Part shown: positions 45,601-54,600 of the stretch, in pieces | How the letters are laid out: each line of letters starts with the position of its first letter | Position numbering within the stretch: the first letter of the stretch is position 1 | Assembly: GCA_018823175.1 (NCBI GenBank) | Contig: JAHJIY010000034.1 | Location: forward strand, 1 to 64,000 | Direction: 5' to 3' | Length of the DNA stretch: 64,000 nt | Source of the DNA: Pseudomonadota bacterium | Lineage (GTDB): Bacteria; Desulfobacterota; Desulfobulbia; Desulfobulbales; JAHJIY01 | Translations under genes and position numbers: made by a program | Notes under the pieces: model-generated | Seen by the model: only the letters and a program-made list of their open reading frames with translations | The model's database searches: none | Told to the model about the DNA's origin: nothing

Positions 45601-48600
45601 GTCTACCGTCAGTCAGATTAAATTGGCTGAGATCTGGCAAGAGGTCCTGGCCAAAAAACTAATCAGCGTCCAGCAAGATTTCTTCGAAGCCGGCGGCCAC
45701 AGTCTGAAGGCGATCCTGATTATCTCCCGAATCAACCGGATTCTCGGCGTCGACTTGAGCATTAAGGAACTTTTCAATAACCCAACGATCGAAAAATTAG
45801 GCCTCCTGATTGAGCAAAAATCAAGCGCCACCCTCAGCCCGATTGCGGTCATCCCAGAACAACCATCATACCCGGTTTCCCATGGCCAGAGACGTCTATG
45901 GATTCTGGACCGGATGGAAACAGAGCTGGTGGCCTATACCATTCCGGCGGCTTTCCTGCTGGAAGGAGAACTGAACCGACCCGCTTTGCGGCAAGCTTTT
46001 GAGCTTTTACTGGCCAGGCACGAATCACTCCGCACCACTTTTGACGAGCTGGACGGATCGCCGGTGCAGAAAGTGCGCCCTGATTGCCGCTTTGAAATCC
46101 GGGAGATCGATCTTACCCTTGAGCCGCGGAAAGACAAGGTTGAACTGGCCCATGAGCTGATAGTCCGCGAAGCGGCCATTCCTTTTGATCTGAGTCGAGG
46201 CCCGCTGATCAGGGCCATACTCCTGAAAATCGATGAGCGGCGACAGGTCCTGGCCCTGATCATCCATCATATTATCAGCGACGGCTGGTCTTTCCTTGTT
46301 TTAGAAAAAGATCTCCTCACCCTGTACCAAGCGATTGCCGGCGGCAAACGCCCCGAGCTGCCGCCTCTGCCCATCCAGTATAAGGATTATGCCGCCTGGC
46401 AGAATAATTTTCTACAGACAGAAATGATCCTGCCCCAGAGACAATACTGGCAGCACAAACTCTCGGGCGAATTGACAGTGCTTGACCTGCCAACAGATTT
46501 CCCGCGGCCACCAATCAAGACCTTCCGGGGCAAGACCATTTCTTTCCGTTTAGATCATGAGCTGGCCGCCGCCCTGCACACGGCAGGCACAATCCACGGC
46601 GCCACGCTGTTCATGGTTTTGTTGGCGACGCTCAAGATCCTGCTTTTTAGGTACAGCGGCCAGGAAGATTGTATCATCGGCTCACCGATTGCCGGCCGCA
46701 ATCATCCCGACCTGGAAAACCAGATCGGTTTTTACGTGAATATCCTGGTTTTAAGAGATACGCTCACCGGCAACGACAGTTTTAAGACCTTGCTTGGGCA
46801 AGTAAAACAGACTGCCTTGGAAGCCTACGAGCACCAGGACTATCCTTTTGATCTGCTGGTCGAGGAGCTGGCAGTCAACAGAGAGACCAGCCGATCACCG
46901 CTCTTTGATGTCATGCTGGTCCTGCAAAATAATGAGCAGGCCACCGCGCCGGCCGTCGACCTGAAAATATCCGCCCTGGAAATCGACCCCGGGATCAGCC
47001 AGTTTGACCTCACCTTCAACTTTATCGAACAACCCGAGGCTCTCTCTTTTTATATCAACTACAATACCGATATCTTCACGGAAGAACGGATCTTGCGGAT
47101 GGGCGAGCATTTCCGGGAACTGGTGAAAAGCCTGGCCGCCGATCCTGATTGTAAAATAGATCTGCTCAATATTCTTCCGTCAGGAGAGATGACCCGGCTG
47201 TTGGAAGAATTCAACGCCACGGGCAAGGATTATCCCGCCGACCAAACCATCGTCGATTTGTTTGAAGAGCAGGTCCGCCAGACCCCCAACCACCTCGCCG
47301 TAGTATTTGAGGACAAAAACCTTACCTACCAGCAGCTCAACGCAGAGGTAAACCGGCTGGCCCATTATCTGCGGGAAACCCTTGGGGTCCAGCCGGATGA
47401 ACCGGTGGCGGTAATGATCAACCGCTCGGAATGGCTGCTGATCGGCTTACTGGCCACGATGAAGGCGGGCGGCGCCTATCTGCCGGTGGACCCGGCCTAC
47501 CCCGAGCAACGGATCCGCTATATCTTGGCCGACAGCGGCTGCCGGGTGATGCTGACCGAGGAGAAATACCTGACGCCGGAAATCACCATAAATCCAGAGA
47601 ATAAGCTGACGATTATCGAGATCAAATCAGCACTGCCGAGAAATGAGAGCAACCCCGCCAAGGTGAACAAGGCCGAAGACCTAGCCTACATCATCTATAC
47701 CTCCGGCTCCACCGGCCGACCCAAAGGAGTAATGATCGAACATGGTGGTTTTATCAATATGTCCCTGGCCCAGATCACGACCTTTGGGGTCACCGAGCAG
47801 GATGCGGTCGGCCATTTTGCTTCGCCGTCGTTTGACGCCTCCCTTTCCGAAATATTCATGGCGCTTTTTTGCGGGGCCAGGGTCGTGATGATTAGCCAGG
47901 AAACGATCAGTGATCCGACCCGGTTTGTCAAATATCTGGCGGCCAAGGGGATAACGATCTTAACCCTGCCGCCGGTCTACCTGAACAGTCTTGAAAAAAC
48001 CGAGTTGCCGACCGTCCGGACACTGATCACGGCGGGCGAATCGGCGGTGGTTAAAGATGCCTTGGCCTACAGTCGTGACAAAAAATACTTCAATGCCTAT
48101 GGCCCGACCGAGGCCTCGGTCTGTGTCAGCTGTCACCAGGTCGATCCCGAATATCCTTACCCGGGCAGCATCCCGATCGGCAAACCGATTGCCAACACCA
48201 GGGTCTACATCGTTGATCAGGCCTGTAATCCGGTGCCGATCGGGGTGTACGGCGAGATCTGCGTTACGGGCGCCGGGCTGGCCCGGGGCTACCTGAACCG
48301 ATCGGAACTGACCGAGGAAAAATTCAGAGAGAACCCTTTAAAGACCGGGGAACGGCTTTACCTGAGCGGTGATATCGGCAGGTGGCGGGAAGACGGCAAC
48401 CTGGAATGGGCCTGGCGAAAAGACCAACAAGTGAAAGTCCGCGGCTACCGAATCGAACTGGGAGAAATTGAGGCGCGGTTGCGGGAGCACGGTGAAATAA
48501 GAGAAGCGGTGGTTGCCGCCAAAGAGGTCGATGGCAGCAAGGAATTAACCGCCTATCTCACCAGCAGCAGGGAAATTAATGTTGTCCAACTAAGGGAACA

Positions 48601-49726
48601 CCTGGCAAAAACCCTGCCGTCCTACATGATCCCCGCCTGTTTTGTCCGGCTGGCGAGCCTGCCGCTCACCCCCAACGGCAAGATCGACCAAAAGGCCTTA
48701 CCAGATCCCGTGGTCTTGGACCTAGCCGTGTCATCACGATACAGCGCACCGGAAAGTGAACTTGAACGGCAGTTGGCAAATATCTGGCAAAAAATTCTGG
48801 ACCGCAAGAAGATCGGCGCCCACGACAACTTTTTTGAACTCGGCGGCAACAGTATGAAATCACTACGGATCGTATCGCTGCTGCGCAATGACGCGGGAAT
48901 CGAGCTATCACCGATGACCATCTACCAGACCCCGACCATCCGGGGCCTGGCCGAGTATATCGAAAGATCACGATCAACCCCGGCTGAGGTCCGGGAAGAA
49001 GCCTTTGTTCGATTAAACAAAGGAGCAGGGAAAAAGATCTTTTGTTTCCCTCCTTTTCCGGGATATGCTGGAGTGTATCAAGAGCTGGCGAGCTATCTTT
49101 CCGAATACGATCTTGGCGGGTTTAATTTCCTGCCGGATGATACCTTACTTACCCGATACGCCGCATTAATTAAAAACGGCGGTCAGCAAGGGCCTTTGAT
49201 CTTCCTCGGCCATTCCGGGGGCGGTAACCTCGCCTTTGAACTTGCCAAGGCCATGGCCAACGATGGCGAACCGATATCCGATCTGATCATGATCGATACC
49301 TGGAAAAGGGAACAAATAATATTATTGAGCAAAGAGGAAAGGGATGAAATCATGACTTCCTATCAGACAAATCTATTCCCCGGAAAAACTGGACCGGCCG
49401 CAGGCGTGAGAAACAATCAAAGGAGAGGAAACGACCTGGACAAGATGATGCAATACCTTGATTATATTGATAGTACGGTGAACACCGGCAAGGTCGCCGG
49501 CCGGATTCATCTGATCAAAGCCGAGGAGAAACAAGCCCCGGCCACGAATACCATGCAGGGCCTGAGCCGGGAATGGGGGGACTCGACCACGGGTGGCTTC
49601 AAAATATACAACGGGTTCGGATCACACAATGAGATGCTCAGCGGTCCGAACCTGCAAAAAAACCTTTATCTTATCCGGGAGATTTTAGACGACAACGCCC
49701 GCCGGATAATTCCCCCCACCAAATGA
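42698..49726 (+). CDS. Non-ribosomal peptide synthetase: C-A-PCP-C-A-PCP-TE
   Basis: This 2,342-residue protein is the terminal NRPS. C1 (1-440) begins with LSPLQEGMLFHSL like the C domain that follows the E domain in the first protein; its active site reads FPHIIMDG (His145, Asp149), with Pro in place of the first His. A1 is about 475-965 with pocket DILQLGVIW(K), nearly the classic glycine code. PCP1 Ser1002 (GGHSLKA). C2 is about 1055-1495 (HHIISDG at 1190). A2 is about 1535-2030 with pocket DASTIAAVC(K), like tyrosine codes. PCP2 Ser2052 (GGNSMKS). The TE (about 2100-2335) has GHSGGG (Ser2173), Asp in IMIDTWK and GSHNEM histidine, so it should release the peptide by hydrolysis or cyclisation. 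Confidence 0.93.
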   Translation: MIEKKNIKNIYALSPLQEGMLFHSLQDPDSLAYFQQMSYRISGKLEVPIFEQSWNELLGRHDALRTIFIHKNVPEPLQIVLKERKIDFMFNDQRGPEVKDRDALVEEFKRLDRARPFILSKDVLMRVSVLQFAEESFEVIWSFPHIIMDGWCLYIIKEELFEIYRCLLNGQPLALPSVTPYSIFIKWYTKQNRVASEDYWQEYLSGYKNLSHLPQKSTAQHNNDYDLQTTWIELDRDRFAALSELAARNLVTINTVIQCLWGILLSRYNDTDDSVFGMTVSGRPPEIPGIERMIGLFINTVPVRIKTGEGRTFRELLTETQARFMQGRDHHQYPLAAIQAKIPLRQELFDHIMIFENYPIKEGLTKAVEASSGLAFERFTMFEQTNYGLGISVFPEEKLLFRFTYNAAIYDDQTMKAIGEHITEMVDAVLENETIKVEAIEIISAAEKETILTKFNQPTAMIQAEKTLVELFEEQVERTPEAVAVVCGIEQLTFRELNARANIVAHHLRDNCGVRPDVPVGLMAARSEWLPIGIIGILKAGGAYVPIDPDFPPARIDYILKKSACQILLVDLAEQEKLREKLSIELCDFRLIKGTNNRNPAQVVSSDHLAYTIYTSGSTGDPKGVMVTHRNLANFNLNLIEVFGLRQTDTMLALTTISFDISVLELLNSLLVGMKVVISPDAAIKNPEKILQTIREAEISVLQLTPSRLRMLLTEGDPAALATLRVLLIGGESLPEDLFALLRPLLSEVEIFNVYGPTETTIWSTCKKINDGILTIGSPLVNESIYILSANNRLMPVGTIGEICIGGRGVTRGYHHQPELTAEKFISNPFNREERLYRTGDLGRFRPDGQIECLGRNDDQIKIRGYRIEPGEIERRLKSRPAIKNAVVVPIELTAGAKDLVAYCLGEEELGVAAWREYLGQWLPDYMLPTYFIYLAKFPLTPTGKIDKKALPLPDQKDERSPEEYRAPSTVSQIKLAEIWQEVLAKKLISVQQDFFEAGGHSLKAILIISRINRILGVDLSIKELFNNPTIEKLGLLIEQKSSATLSPIAVIPEQPSYPVSHGQRRLWILDRMETELVAYTIPAAFLLEGELNRPALRQAFELLLARHESLRTTFDELDGSPVQKVRPDCRFEIREIDLTLEPRKDKVELAHELIVREAAIPFDLSRGPLIRAILLKIDERRQVLALIIHHIISDGWSFLVLEKDLLTLYQAIAGGKRPELPPLPIQYKDYAAWQNNFLQTEMILPQRQYWQHKLSGELTVLDLPTDFPRPPIKTFRGKTISFRLDHELAAALHTAGTIHGATLFMVLLATLKILLFRYSGQEDCIIGSPIAGRNHPDLENQIGFYVNILVLRDTLTGNDSFKTLLGQVKQTALEAYEHQDYPFDLLVEELAVNRETSRSPLFDVMLVLQNNEQATAPAVDLKISALEIDPGISQFDLTFNFIEQPEALSFYINYNTDIFTEERILRMGEHFRELVKSLAADPDCKIDLLNILPSGEMTRLLEEFNATGKDYPADQTIVDLFEEQVRQTPNHLAVVFEDKNLTYQQLNAEVNRLAHYLRETLGVQPDEPVAVMINRSEWLLIGLLATMKAGGAYLPVDPAYPEQRIRYILADSGCRVMLTEEKYLTPEITINPENKLTIIEIKSALPRNESNPAKVNKAEDLAYIIYTSGSTGRPKGVMIEHGGFINMSLAQITTFGVTEQDAVGHFASPSFDASLSEIFMALFCGARVVMISQETISDPTRFVKYLAAKGITILTLPPVYLNSLEKTELPTVRTLITAGESAVVKDALAYSRDKKYFNAYGPTEASVCVSCHQVDPEYPYPGSIPIGKPIANTRVYIVDQACNPVPIGVYGEICVTGAGLARGYLNRSELTEEKFRENPLKTGERLYLSGDIGRWREDGNLEWAWRKDQQVKVRGYRIELGEIEARLREHGEIREAVVAAKEVDGSKELTAYLTSSREINVVQLREHLAKTLPSYMIPACFVRLASLPLTPNGKIDQKALPDPVVLDLAVSSRYSAPESELERQLANIWQKILDRKKIGAHDNFFELGGNSMKSLRIVSLLRNDAGIELSPMTIYQTPTIRGLAEYIERSRSTPAEVREEAFVRLNKGAGKKIFCFPPFPGYAGVYQELASYLSEYDLGGFNFLPDDTLLTRYAALIKNGGQQGPLIFLGHSGGGNLAFELAKAMANDGEPISDLIMIDTWKREQIILLSKEERDEIMTSYQTNLFPGKTGPAAGVRNNQRRGNDLDKMMQYLDYIDSTVNTGKVAGRIHLIKAEEKQAPATNTMQGLSREWGDSTTGGFKIYNGFGSHNEMLSGPNLQKNLYLIREILDDNARRIIPPTK

Positions 49727-49735
49727 GGAACCACT

Positions 49736-51613
49736 ATGAAAAAGAAAGGCTGCTATAAGTATTACAAGCTCGTCCTGACCTTGACCCTGGTTACAATCTT
49801 CAGCCTCCCGGCTTGCCACGATGGCAGGGATAGGGTGAGCGACGACACGGTAATCTCCGGGTTGGCCGCCAAGGGCCATATTAATGGGGCCACGGTAACC
49901 GTAACCAGTTATGAGAACGGCATCGAAAACGAGGAACTCGGCAGCACTGTTTCCAAAAGCGATGGCTCCTACTCAATCAACATCGGATCATACAGCGGGC
50001 CGGTAATGGTCACGGTCTCCGGCGGCTCCTACAAGGACGAGACAACCCTCCTGAACACGCCGCTGGCCTTGCCGCTGCGGGCCATGTACGGCAATGTTTC
50101 GAGTAGTGTCCAGATTATGGTCACCCCCCTTACCGAGGAGGCGACCCGCTATGCCCTGGCAAAATTCGGCAGCAGCCTGACCGAGGAAAACATCGATTTC
50201 GCCAATGCCAAGATCTCCCACAACTGCGGTTTTGATATAATCGACTCTTCCCCCGCCGACCCGACCTCCGAAGACTCAGAAGACACCTCCGAGGTCAGCA
50301 AAGAGTACGGGATCTATCTGACCAGGTTCTCGGGACCCGGTGGCCTGGCAAATATCGATGCCGACATCCTCGACTATCTGGACAATGACGTATTCGACGG
50401 CGGCGCGGCGGTGGAAACAGCCCTGCAACATTTTCTCGCAACCCCCGCCAACCAGACCGGCATCACCGACATAAAAGAGACGGATATCTACCTGTCTCTA
50501 ACCTTGCAACCAATCATCGATAATGCCACCATCACTAATAATGTACCGGGCCTGGTGATGGCAATCAAAATGCCGGGGCGGGATACCTGGAGCGGGGTGA
50601 GCGGCGTCTCGAGTGTTGCCACCGGCGCCCCCCTGACCACCGATGACCGGTTCAGGATCGGCAGCATCTCGAAGACCTTTACCGCAATGACCGTCTTGCG
50701 CCTTGCTCAGGAAGGAAGTTGCGACCTCGACGACTTGATCACCACCTGGCTGCCGGAAATAAAGGATATCCTGACCAAATACGATGTCGATGCAATGACC
50801 ATCAGGATGCTGTTAAATCACACAAACGGCCTCTACAATTATGTCCACGACTCCACCTTCCAGACAGACTATCGAGACGAGCCCCTCAAACAGTGGGCCT
50901 TCAATGATTTTCTGGAGATGGCCAACACCAATACGATCACCCCTGATTTTGCGCCCGGCGCCTCCTGGAATTACACCAACACCGGCTATACCCTGCTCGG
51001 CATGCTGATCGAGGAACTCACCGGAGAAGACTGGGAAGACGTGGTTCGCACAAAGTGCATTGAACCTCTGGAAATGCAGGACACCTTTGTTCCGAAAACC
51101 GGCGACGTCTTGATGCCGGCCCCTTATACCCGGGGATATGTGAACTGGGATGACAACTTCAACACCGATCCCTCGGTGACCATTCCCGACAGCCTGCAAT
51201 TGCTGACCGAACGGACGGAGGAGGACCCGTCCTTTGCCAATGCAGCGGGCGCAGTGATCTCCACCCCCGCAGATCTGGTCGTTTGGGGCCGGGAGATTGC
51301 CTTGGGCAACACCATCCTGAACGCGACCTATCAGAGCGAACATCATACCTATGTCGATTTGAGCATCGTCGGCTCGCCCGGATATTCATACGGGCTGGGC
51401 ATCATGTATGAAGGTCTGTTGCTCGGCCACCGGGGACAGATTTACGGTTACGATTGTTCCGTCCAATACTTTGCCGCCCGGGACACCACCTTTGCCGTAT
51501 GCGCCAACCGAACTCTGGCCCTGGGCTCAAATACCAACGAACTTGTGCTCAATGACGTCGCTTTGAAATTATATCCGGTGGAATTTGCTGAACAGGCAAA
51601 CCTTTTGCAATAA
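49736..51613 (+). CDS. Lipoprotein S12-family serine peptidase/beta-lactamase-like
   Basis: This 625-residue protein has a lipoprotein signal with lipobox LPAC (Cys27), so it should be lipid-anchored in the envelope. Residues 40-110 form an Ig-like carboxypeptidase-regulatory type fold (GLAAKGHINGATVTVTSYENG). The catalytic domain (about 255-610) is class C beta-lactamase-like: Ser310-x-x-Lys313 (SISK), Tyr413-Thr-Asn415 and His565-Arg-Gly567 (HRG) replacing the KTG of true beta-lactamases. That HRG variant is usual in D-aminopeptidase and D-Ala-D-Ala carboxypeptidase-type S12 enzymes. It begins 9 bases after the NRPS stop and is co-transcribed. S12 peptidases in NRPS clusters either activate prodrugs (ClbP, XcnG, ZmaM) or degrade D-residue peptides for resistance; this product is predicted to contain two D residues. 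Confidence 0.85.
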   Translation: MKKKGCYKYYKLVLTLTLVTIFSLPACHDGRDRVSDDTVISGLAAKGHINGATVTVTSYENGIENEELGSTVSKSDGSYSINIGSYSGPVMVTVSGGSYKDETTLLNTPLALPLRAMYGNVSSSVQIMVTPLTEEATRYALAKFGSSLTEENIDFANAKISHNCGFDIIDSSPADPTSEDSEDTSEVSKEYGIYLTRFSGPGGLANIDADILDYLDNDVFDGGAAVETALQHFLATPANQTGITDIKETDIYLSLTLQPIIDNATITNNVPGLVMAIKMPGRDTWSGVSGVSSVATGAPLTTDDRFRIGSISKTFTAMTVLRLAQEGSCDLDDLITTWLPEIKDILTKYDVDAMTIRMLLNHTNGLYNYVHDSTFQTDYRDEPLKQWAFNDFLEMANTNTITPDFAPGASWNYTNTGYTLLGMLIEELTGEDWEDVVRTKCIEPLEMQDTFVPKTGDVLMPAPYTRGYVNWDDNFNTDPSVTIPDSLQLLTERTEEDPSFANAAGAVISTPADLVVWGREIALGNTILNATYQSEHHTYVDLSIVGSPGYSYGLGIMYEGLLLGHRGQIYGYDCSVQYFAARDTTFAVCANRTLALGSNTNELVLNDVALKLYPVEFAEQANLLQ

Positions 51614-51635
51614 ACCGGGGAACAACACTGATTAA

Positions 51636-51680
51636 ACAAATGTCCCTGGCGAAAGATTCGTCAGGGACATTTGTATTTTA
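51636..51680 (+). terminator. Terminator between the convergent synthase operons
   Basis: A 13-bp perfect stem (51636-51648 with 51662-51674) is extended by an inner CGAA/TTCG pairing around a short loop, and is followed on the plus strand by ATTTTATA. It lies 22 bases past the S12 peptidase stop and 17 bases before the end of the minus-strand PKS gene, so it may work in both directions. Confidence 0.8.
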
Positions 51681-51696
51681 TAGCCTGGATCTACGT

Positions 51697-54600
51697 TTAT
51701 AGCAGGTCTTGGTTGATTAAATCAGTCAGCGCCTTCGGGTCAAGGTCGTCGAGGTAGTCGAAATCATCGCCTTCTTGTGCGGTCGTGGCACCGTTGTGCC
51801 CCGCCTCCTTACCGCCGCCGGGCACAGTCTTTATAGCCTCGGCCAGATGCCGGGAAAGATCATCGACCGACGGATAATCAAAGATAAGTCCCACCGACAA
51901 AGAAAGAGCAAGCCCCTCGGCCAGAAAATTCCTTAATTCCACAGCCATCAGTGAATCCAGCCCTTGGTCCATCAGCGGCCGGTCGGCCTTGAGCGGCCCG
52001 GCCTCGCTGTGTCCCATAACCTTGCGCGTTACCTCAAGAATATAAACATGCAGCATCTTGACGCGCTCAACGTCCGTGGCGGCGGCAAGTTTTTGTCGCA
52101 TCTCGGTCGTGTGGGCCGCCTCTTCCATCTCCGAAGAAGACGGGCCGGATGAAGCAGATTTCTCCGCCCCGATAATGCTCCGCAGCATAATCTCCCGACT
52201 GGCCCGTTTGACCACCAAGCCATCGACCTGGGCCACCGCCACCCCCTGCTCGTCATAAAGGGTAAAATCGTAACTCTGACCCTGACGGCCAGGCTCTGCT
52301 TCCCGCAGACGACCATAACTCCAGGCGACCCCACGCCGCCTGGGGGCCAGCCGCAGCTTCGATAACCCCACCGGAAAATAGCCCTCAGCGTCCCCAGCCG
52401 GCAATAAGATCCCGGCCGCCTGTAGACCGGCATCGAAGATGGCCGGATGCAGGAGATAGGCCGCCAACCCGGCGCTAATCCCGGCTGGGATCTTTAACTG
52501 ACCTAACGCCTCTTGCCGACCACGCCACAGAAGATGAAGACCCTGGAAATCCGCACCATAGGCGATGCCCCGGCCCGCAAACTCCCGATAGTGTTCGGCG
52601 ACCGACAACTCTTCCCCGCAACGGGCCTGCAAATCAGCCAGATTTTCCGAGGTCAAAGCGCCTTGATCAGGCCCGATCCGGCCGGCGGCATGAAGGGTCC
52701 AGTCCCCAGCGGTCTGTTCACTATGAATCGAAAAGGTATAACCACCCTCGGCAACCGGACAGAGAACCGTCTGCACCATTAGGCCCGAGAGCTCGGGCAG
52801 AACCAGCGGTTGCTCAATGGTAAAATTTTCCAGCCGCAATCCTTCCGTCCCCAAAAGCTCAACCCCGGCCGCCAGGGCCATCTCCAGATAACCGGTCGCC
52901 GGGAAAACCGTGGCCTCGTATATCCGATGATCGGCCAGAAAGGAGGGCGAATCTTTACGGAGCCGAGACTCGAAAATCACGTCCCGATGCGCCGTCACCA
53001 CTCGCCGTCCCAGCAAGGAATGGCCGGTTTGGTCTGGCGGCCGCAAAGGCTGCGGTTCTACTATCCTGCGGCCTTCGCCGGCCTCGGCCAGCCAATATCG
53101 CTGCCGCTGAAAGGGATAGGTGGGCAGGGCAATTTTGCGTCGGTCGTAATCCTGATCAAAACCATGCCAGTCAACCGTTATTCCCTGGACATATAATGCA
53201 GCTAGGCTCTTGAGCAAGACCTCCCAGTCGGTATCGCCCTCTGCCAGACTAGGCAACTGGCTCAAGCCCTTTTCCGTTTGCCCGGAACAGGGACCAAGTT
53301 CCAGTAAAATCCCGGCGCCCTGCTCCTGCATGGTCTTATAACCCGTCGTCAGATCCGGCAATTCACTCGCCTGGCGCAGCCAGTAATCGGCCCAGCCCAT
53401 CTCCTCGCCACTTAAGGCACCGGTCAAGGACAAAACCAACCTGATCTTTGGTTGCTGGTAGCTGATCCCGGCGGCGACTTTTGCCAAATCGGCAAGATCA
53501 TTTGCGCCGAACGCCTCGCCGCGCGCCATCATCAGATTCAACCCCTCCTCCAGACTGAACACCCCGGCCGCGCAGGCCGCCGCGTATTCGCCAACCCCAG
53601 ACCCCATGACCAGCGAAGGTTTAATTCCCCAGCTCTGCCACAACTCGAAAAGACCATATTCCAGGGCAAACAGCTCCACCTGCTTTAAGACAGGATCAAC
53701 CGGTTCCGAGCCAAGGCCGCCGACCGAGAAAGCCGCCGACAAGGACTGATCAAAACGACCCGCCACAAATTCGGCGCAACGGTCAATTATATTACGAAAG
53801 ACCGGCGCTGTTTCATAAAGGTTCACAGCTATACCGCTTAACGAGGAGTCAGCCGCCGCTAAAAAATCAGGGAAAATAAAGGCCAGCTTCCTTCTATCGA
53901 CCCACTGCTTCGGCAGAATGCAACCCTCGCCTTCCCCGACCAGATATGCCCGGCAACCGGCGGCAATCTCCGCCCCGGAAGAACCGACCAGCGCCAGTCG
54001 CTCCTCGAAATGCGACCGACCGGAATTTGCCGTATAACAAAGATCGGCGATATCCTGCCCCGGATGAGCCGAAAGATAAGCATCGTATCGGGCCGCCAGC
54101 TCCTTTAACGCCGCTGCACTCTGGGCCGACAAGGCCAGAAGATGGCAGGGCCGCGCCGGTCCTTTGTTCTTTTTGAGCTCCGGAACAGGCCCTTCTTCTA
54201 TAACAAGATGGGCGTTGGTGCCGGTAAAGCCAAAAGAACTGACCCCGGCAATCTTCCGGCGATCGTCTGGCCACTTTCTTAGTTGCCGTGGGACCTCAAT
54301 CGGCAGTTTATCCCACTCGATATGCGGGTTTGGTTCTTTAAAATGGAGATGGGGCGGGATCTCGCCGGCCTCTAGCGATAATACCACCTTGATCAGTCCC
54401 GAGATCCCGGCCGCCGCTTCCAGATGACCGATGTTGGTTTTCACCGAACCGATCAACAAGGGCTCGGCCGACGAACGCTCGCCGAAGACCTTGCCCAGGG
54501 CGCCAACCTCAATCGGATCGCCCAGGGAGGTGCCGGTGCCATGGGCCTCGACATAACCGACCTCGGCCGCTGTCACCCCACCACTGGCCAGGGCCTGCCG

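Noticed and set aside
49736-51613. True beta-lactamase
   Set aside because: The third motif is HRG, not KTG, and the protein is a large multidomain lipoprotein placed in an NRPS operon; S12 peptidase fits better.
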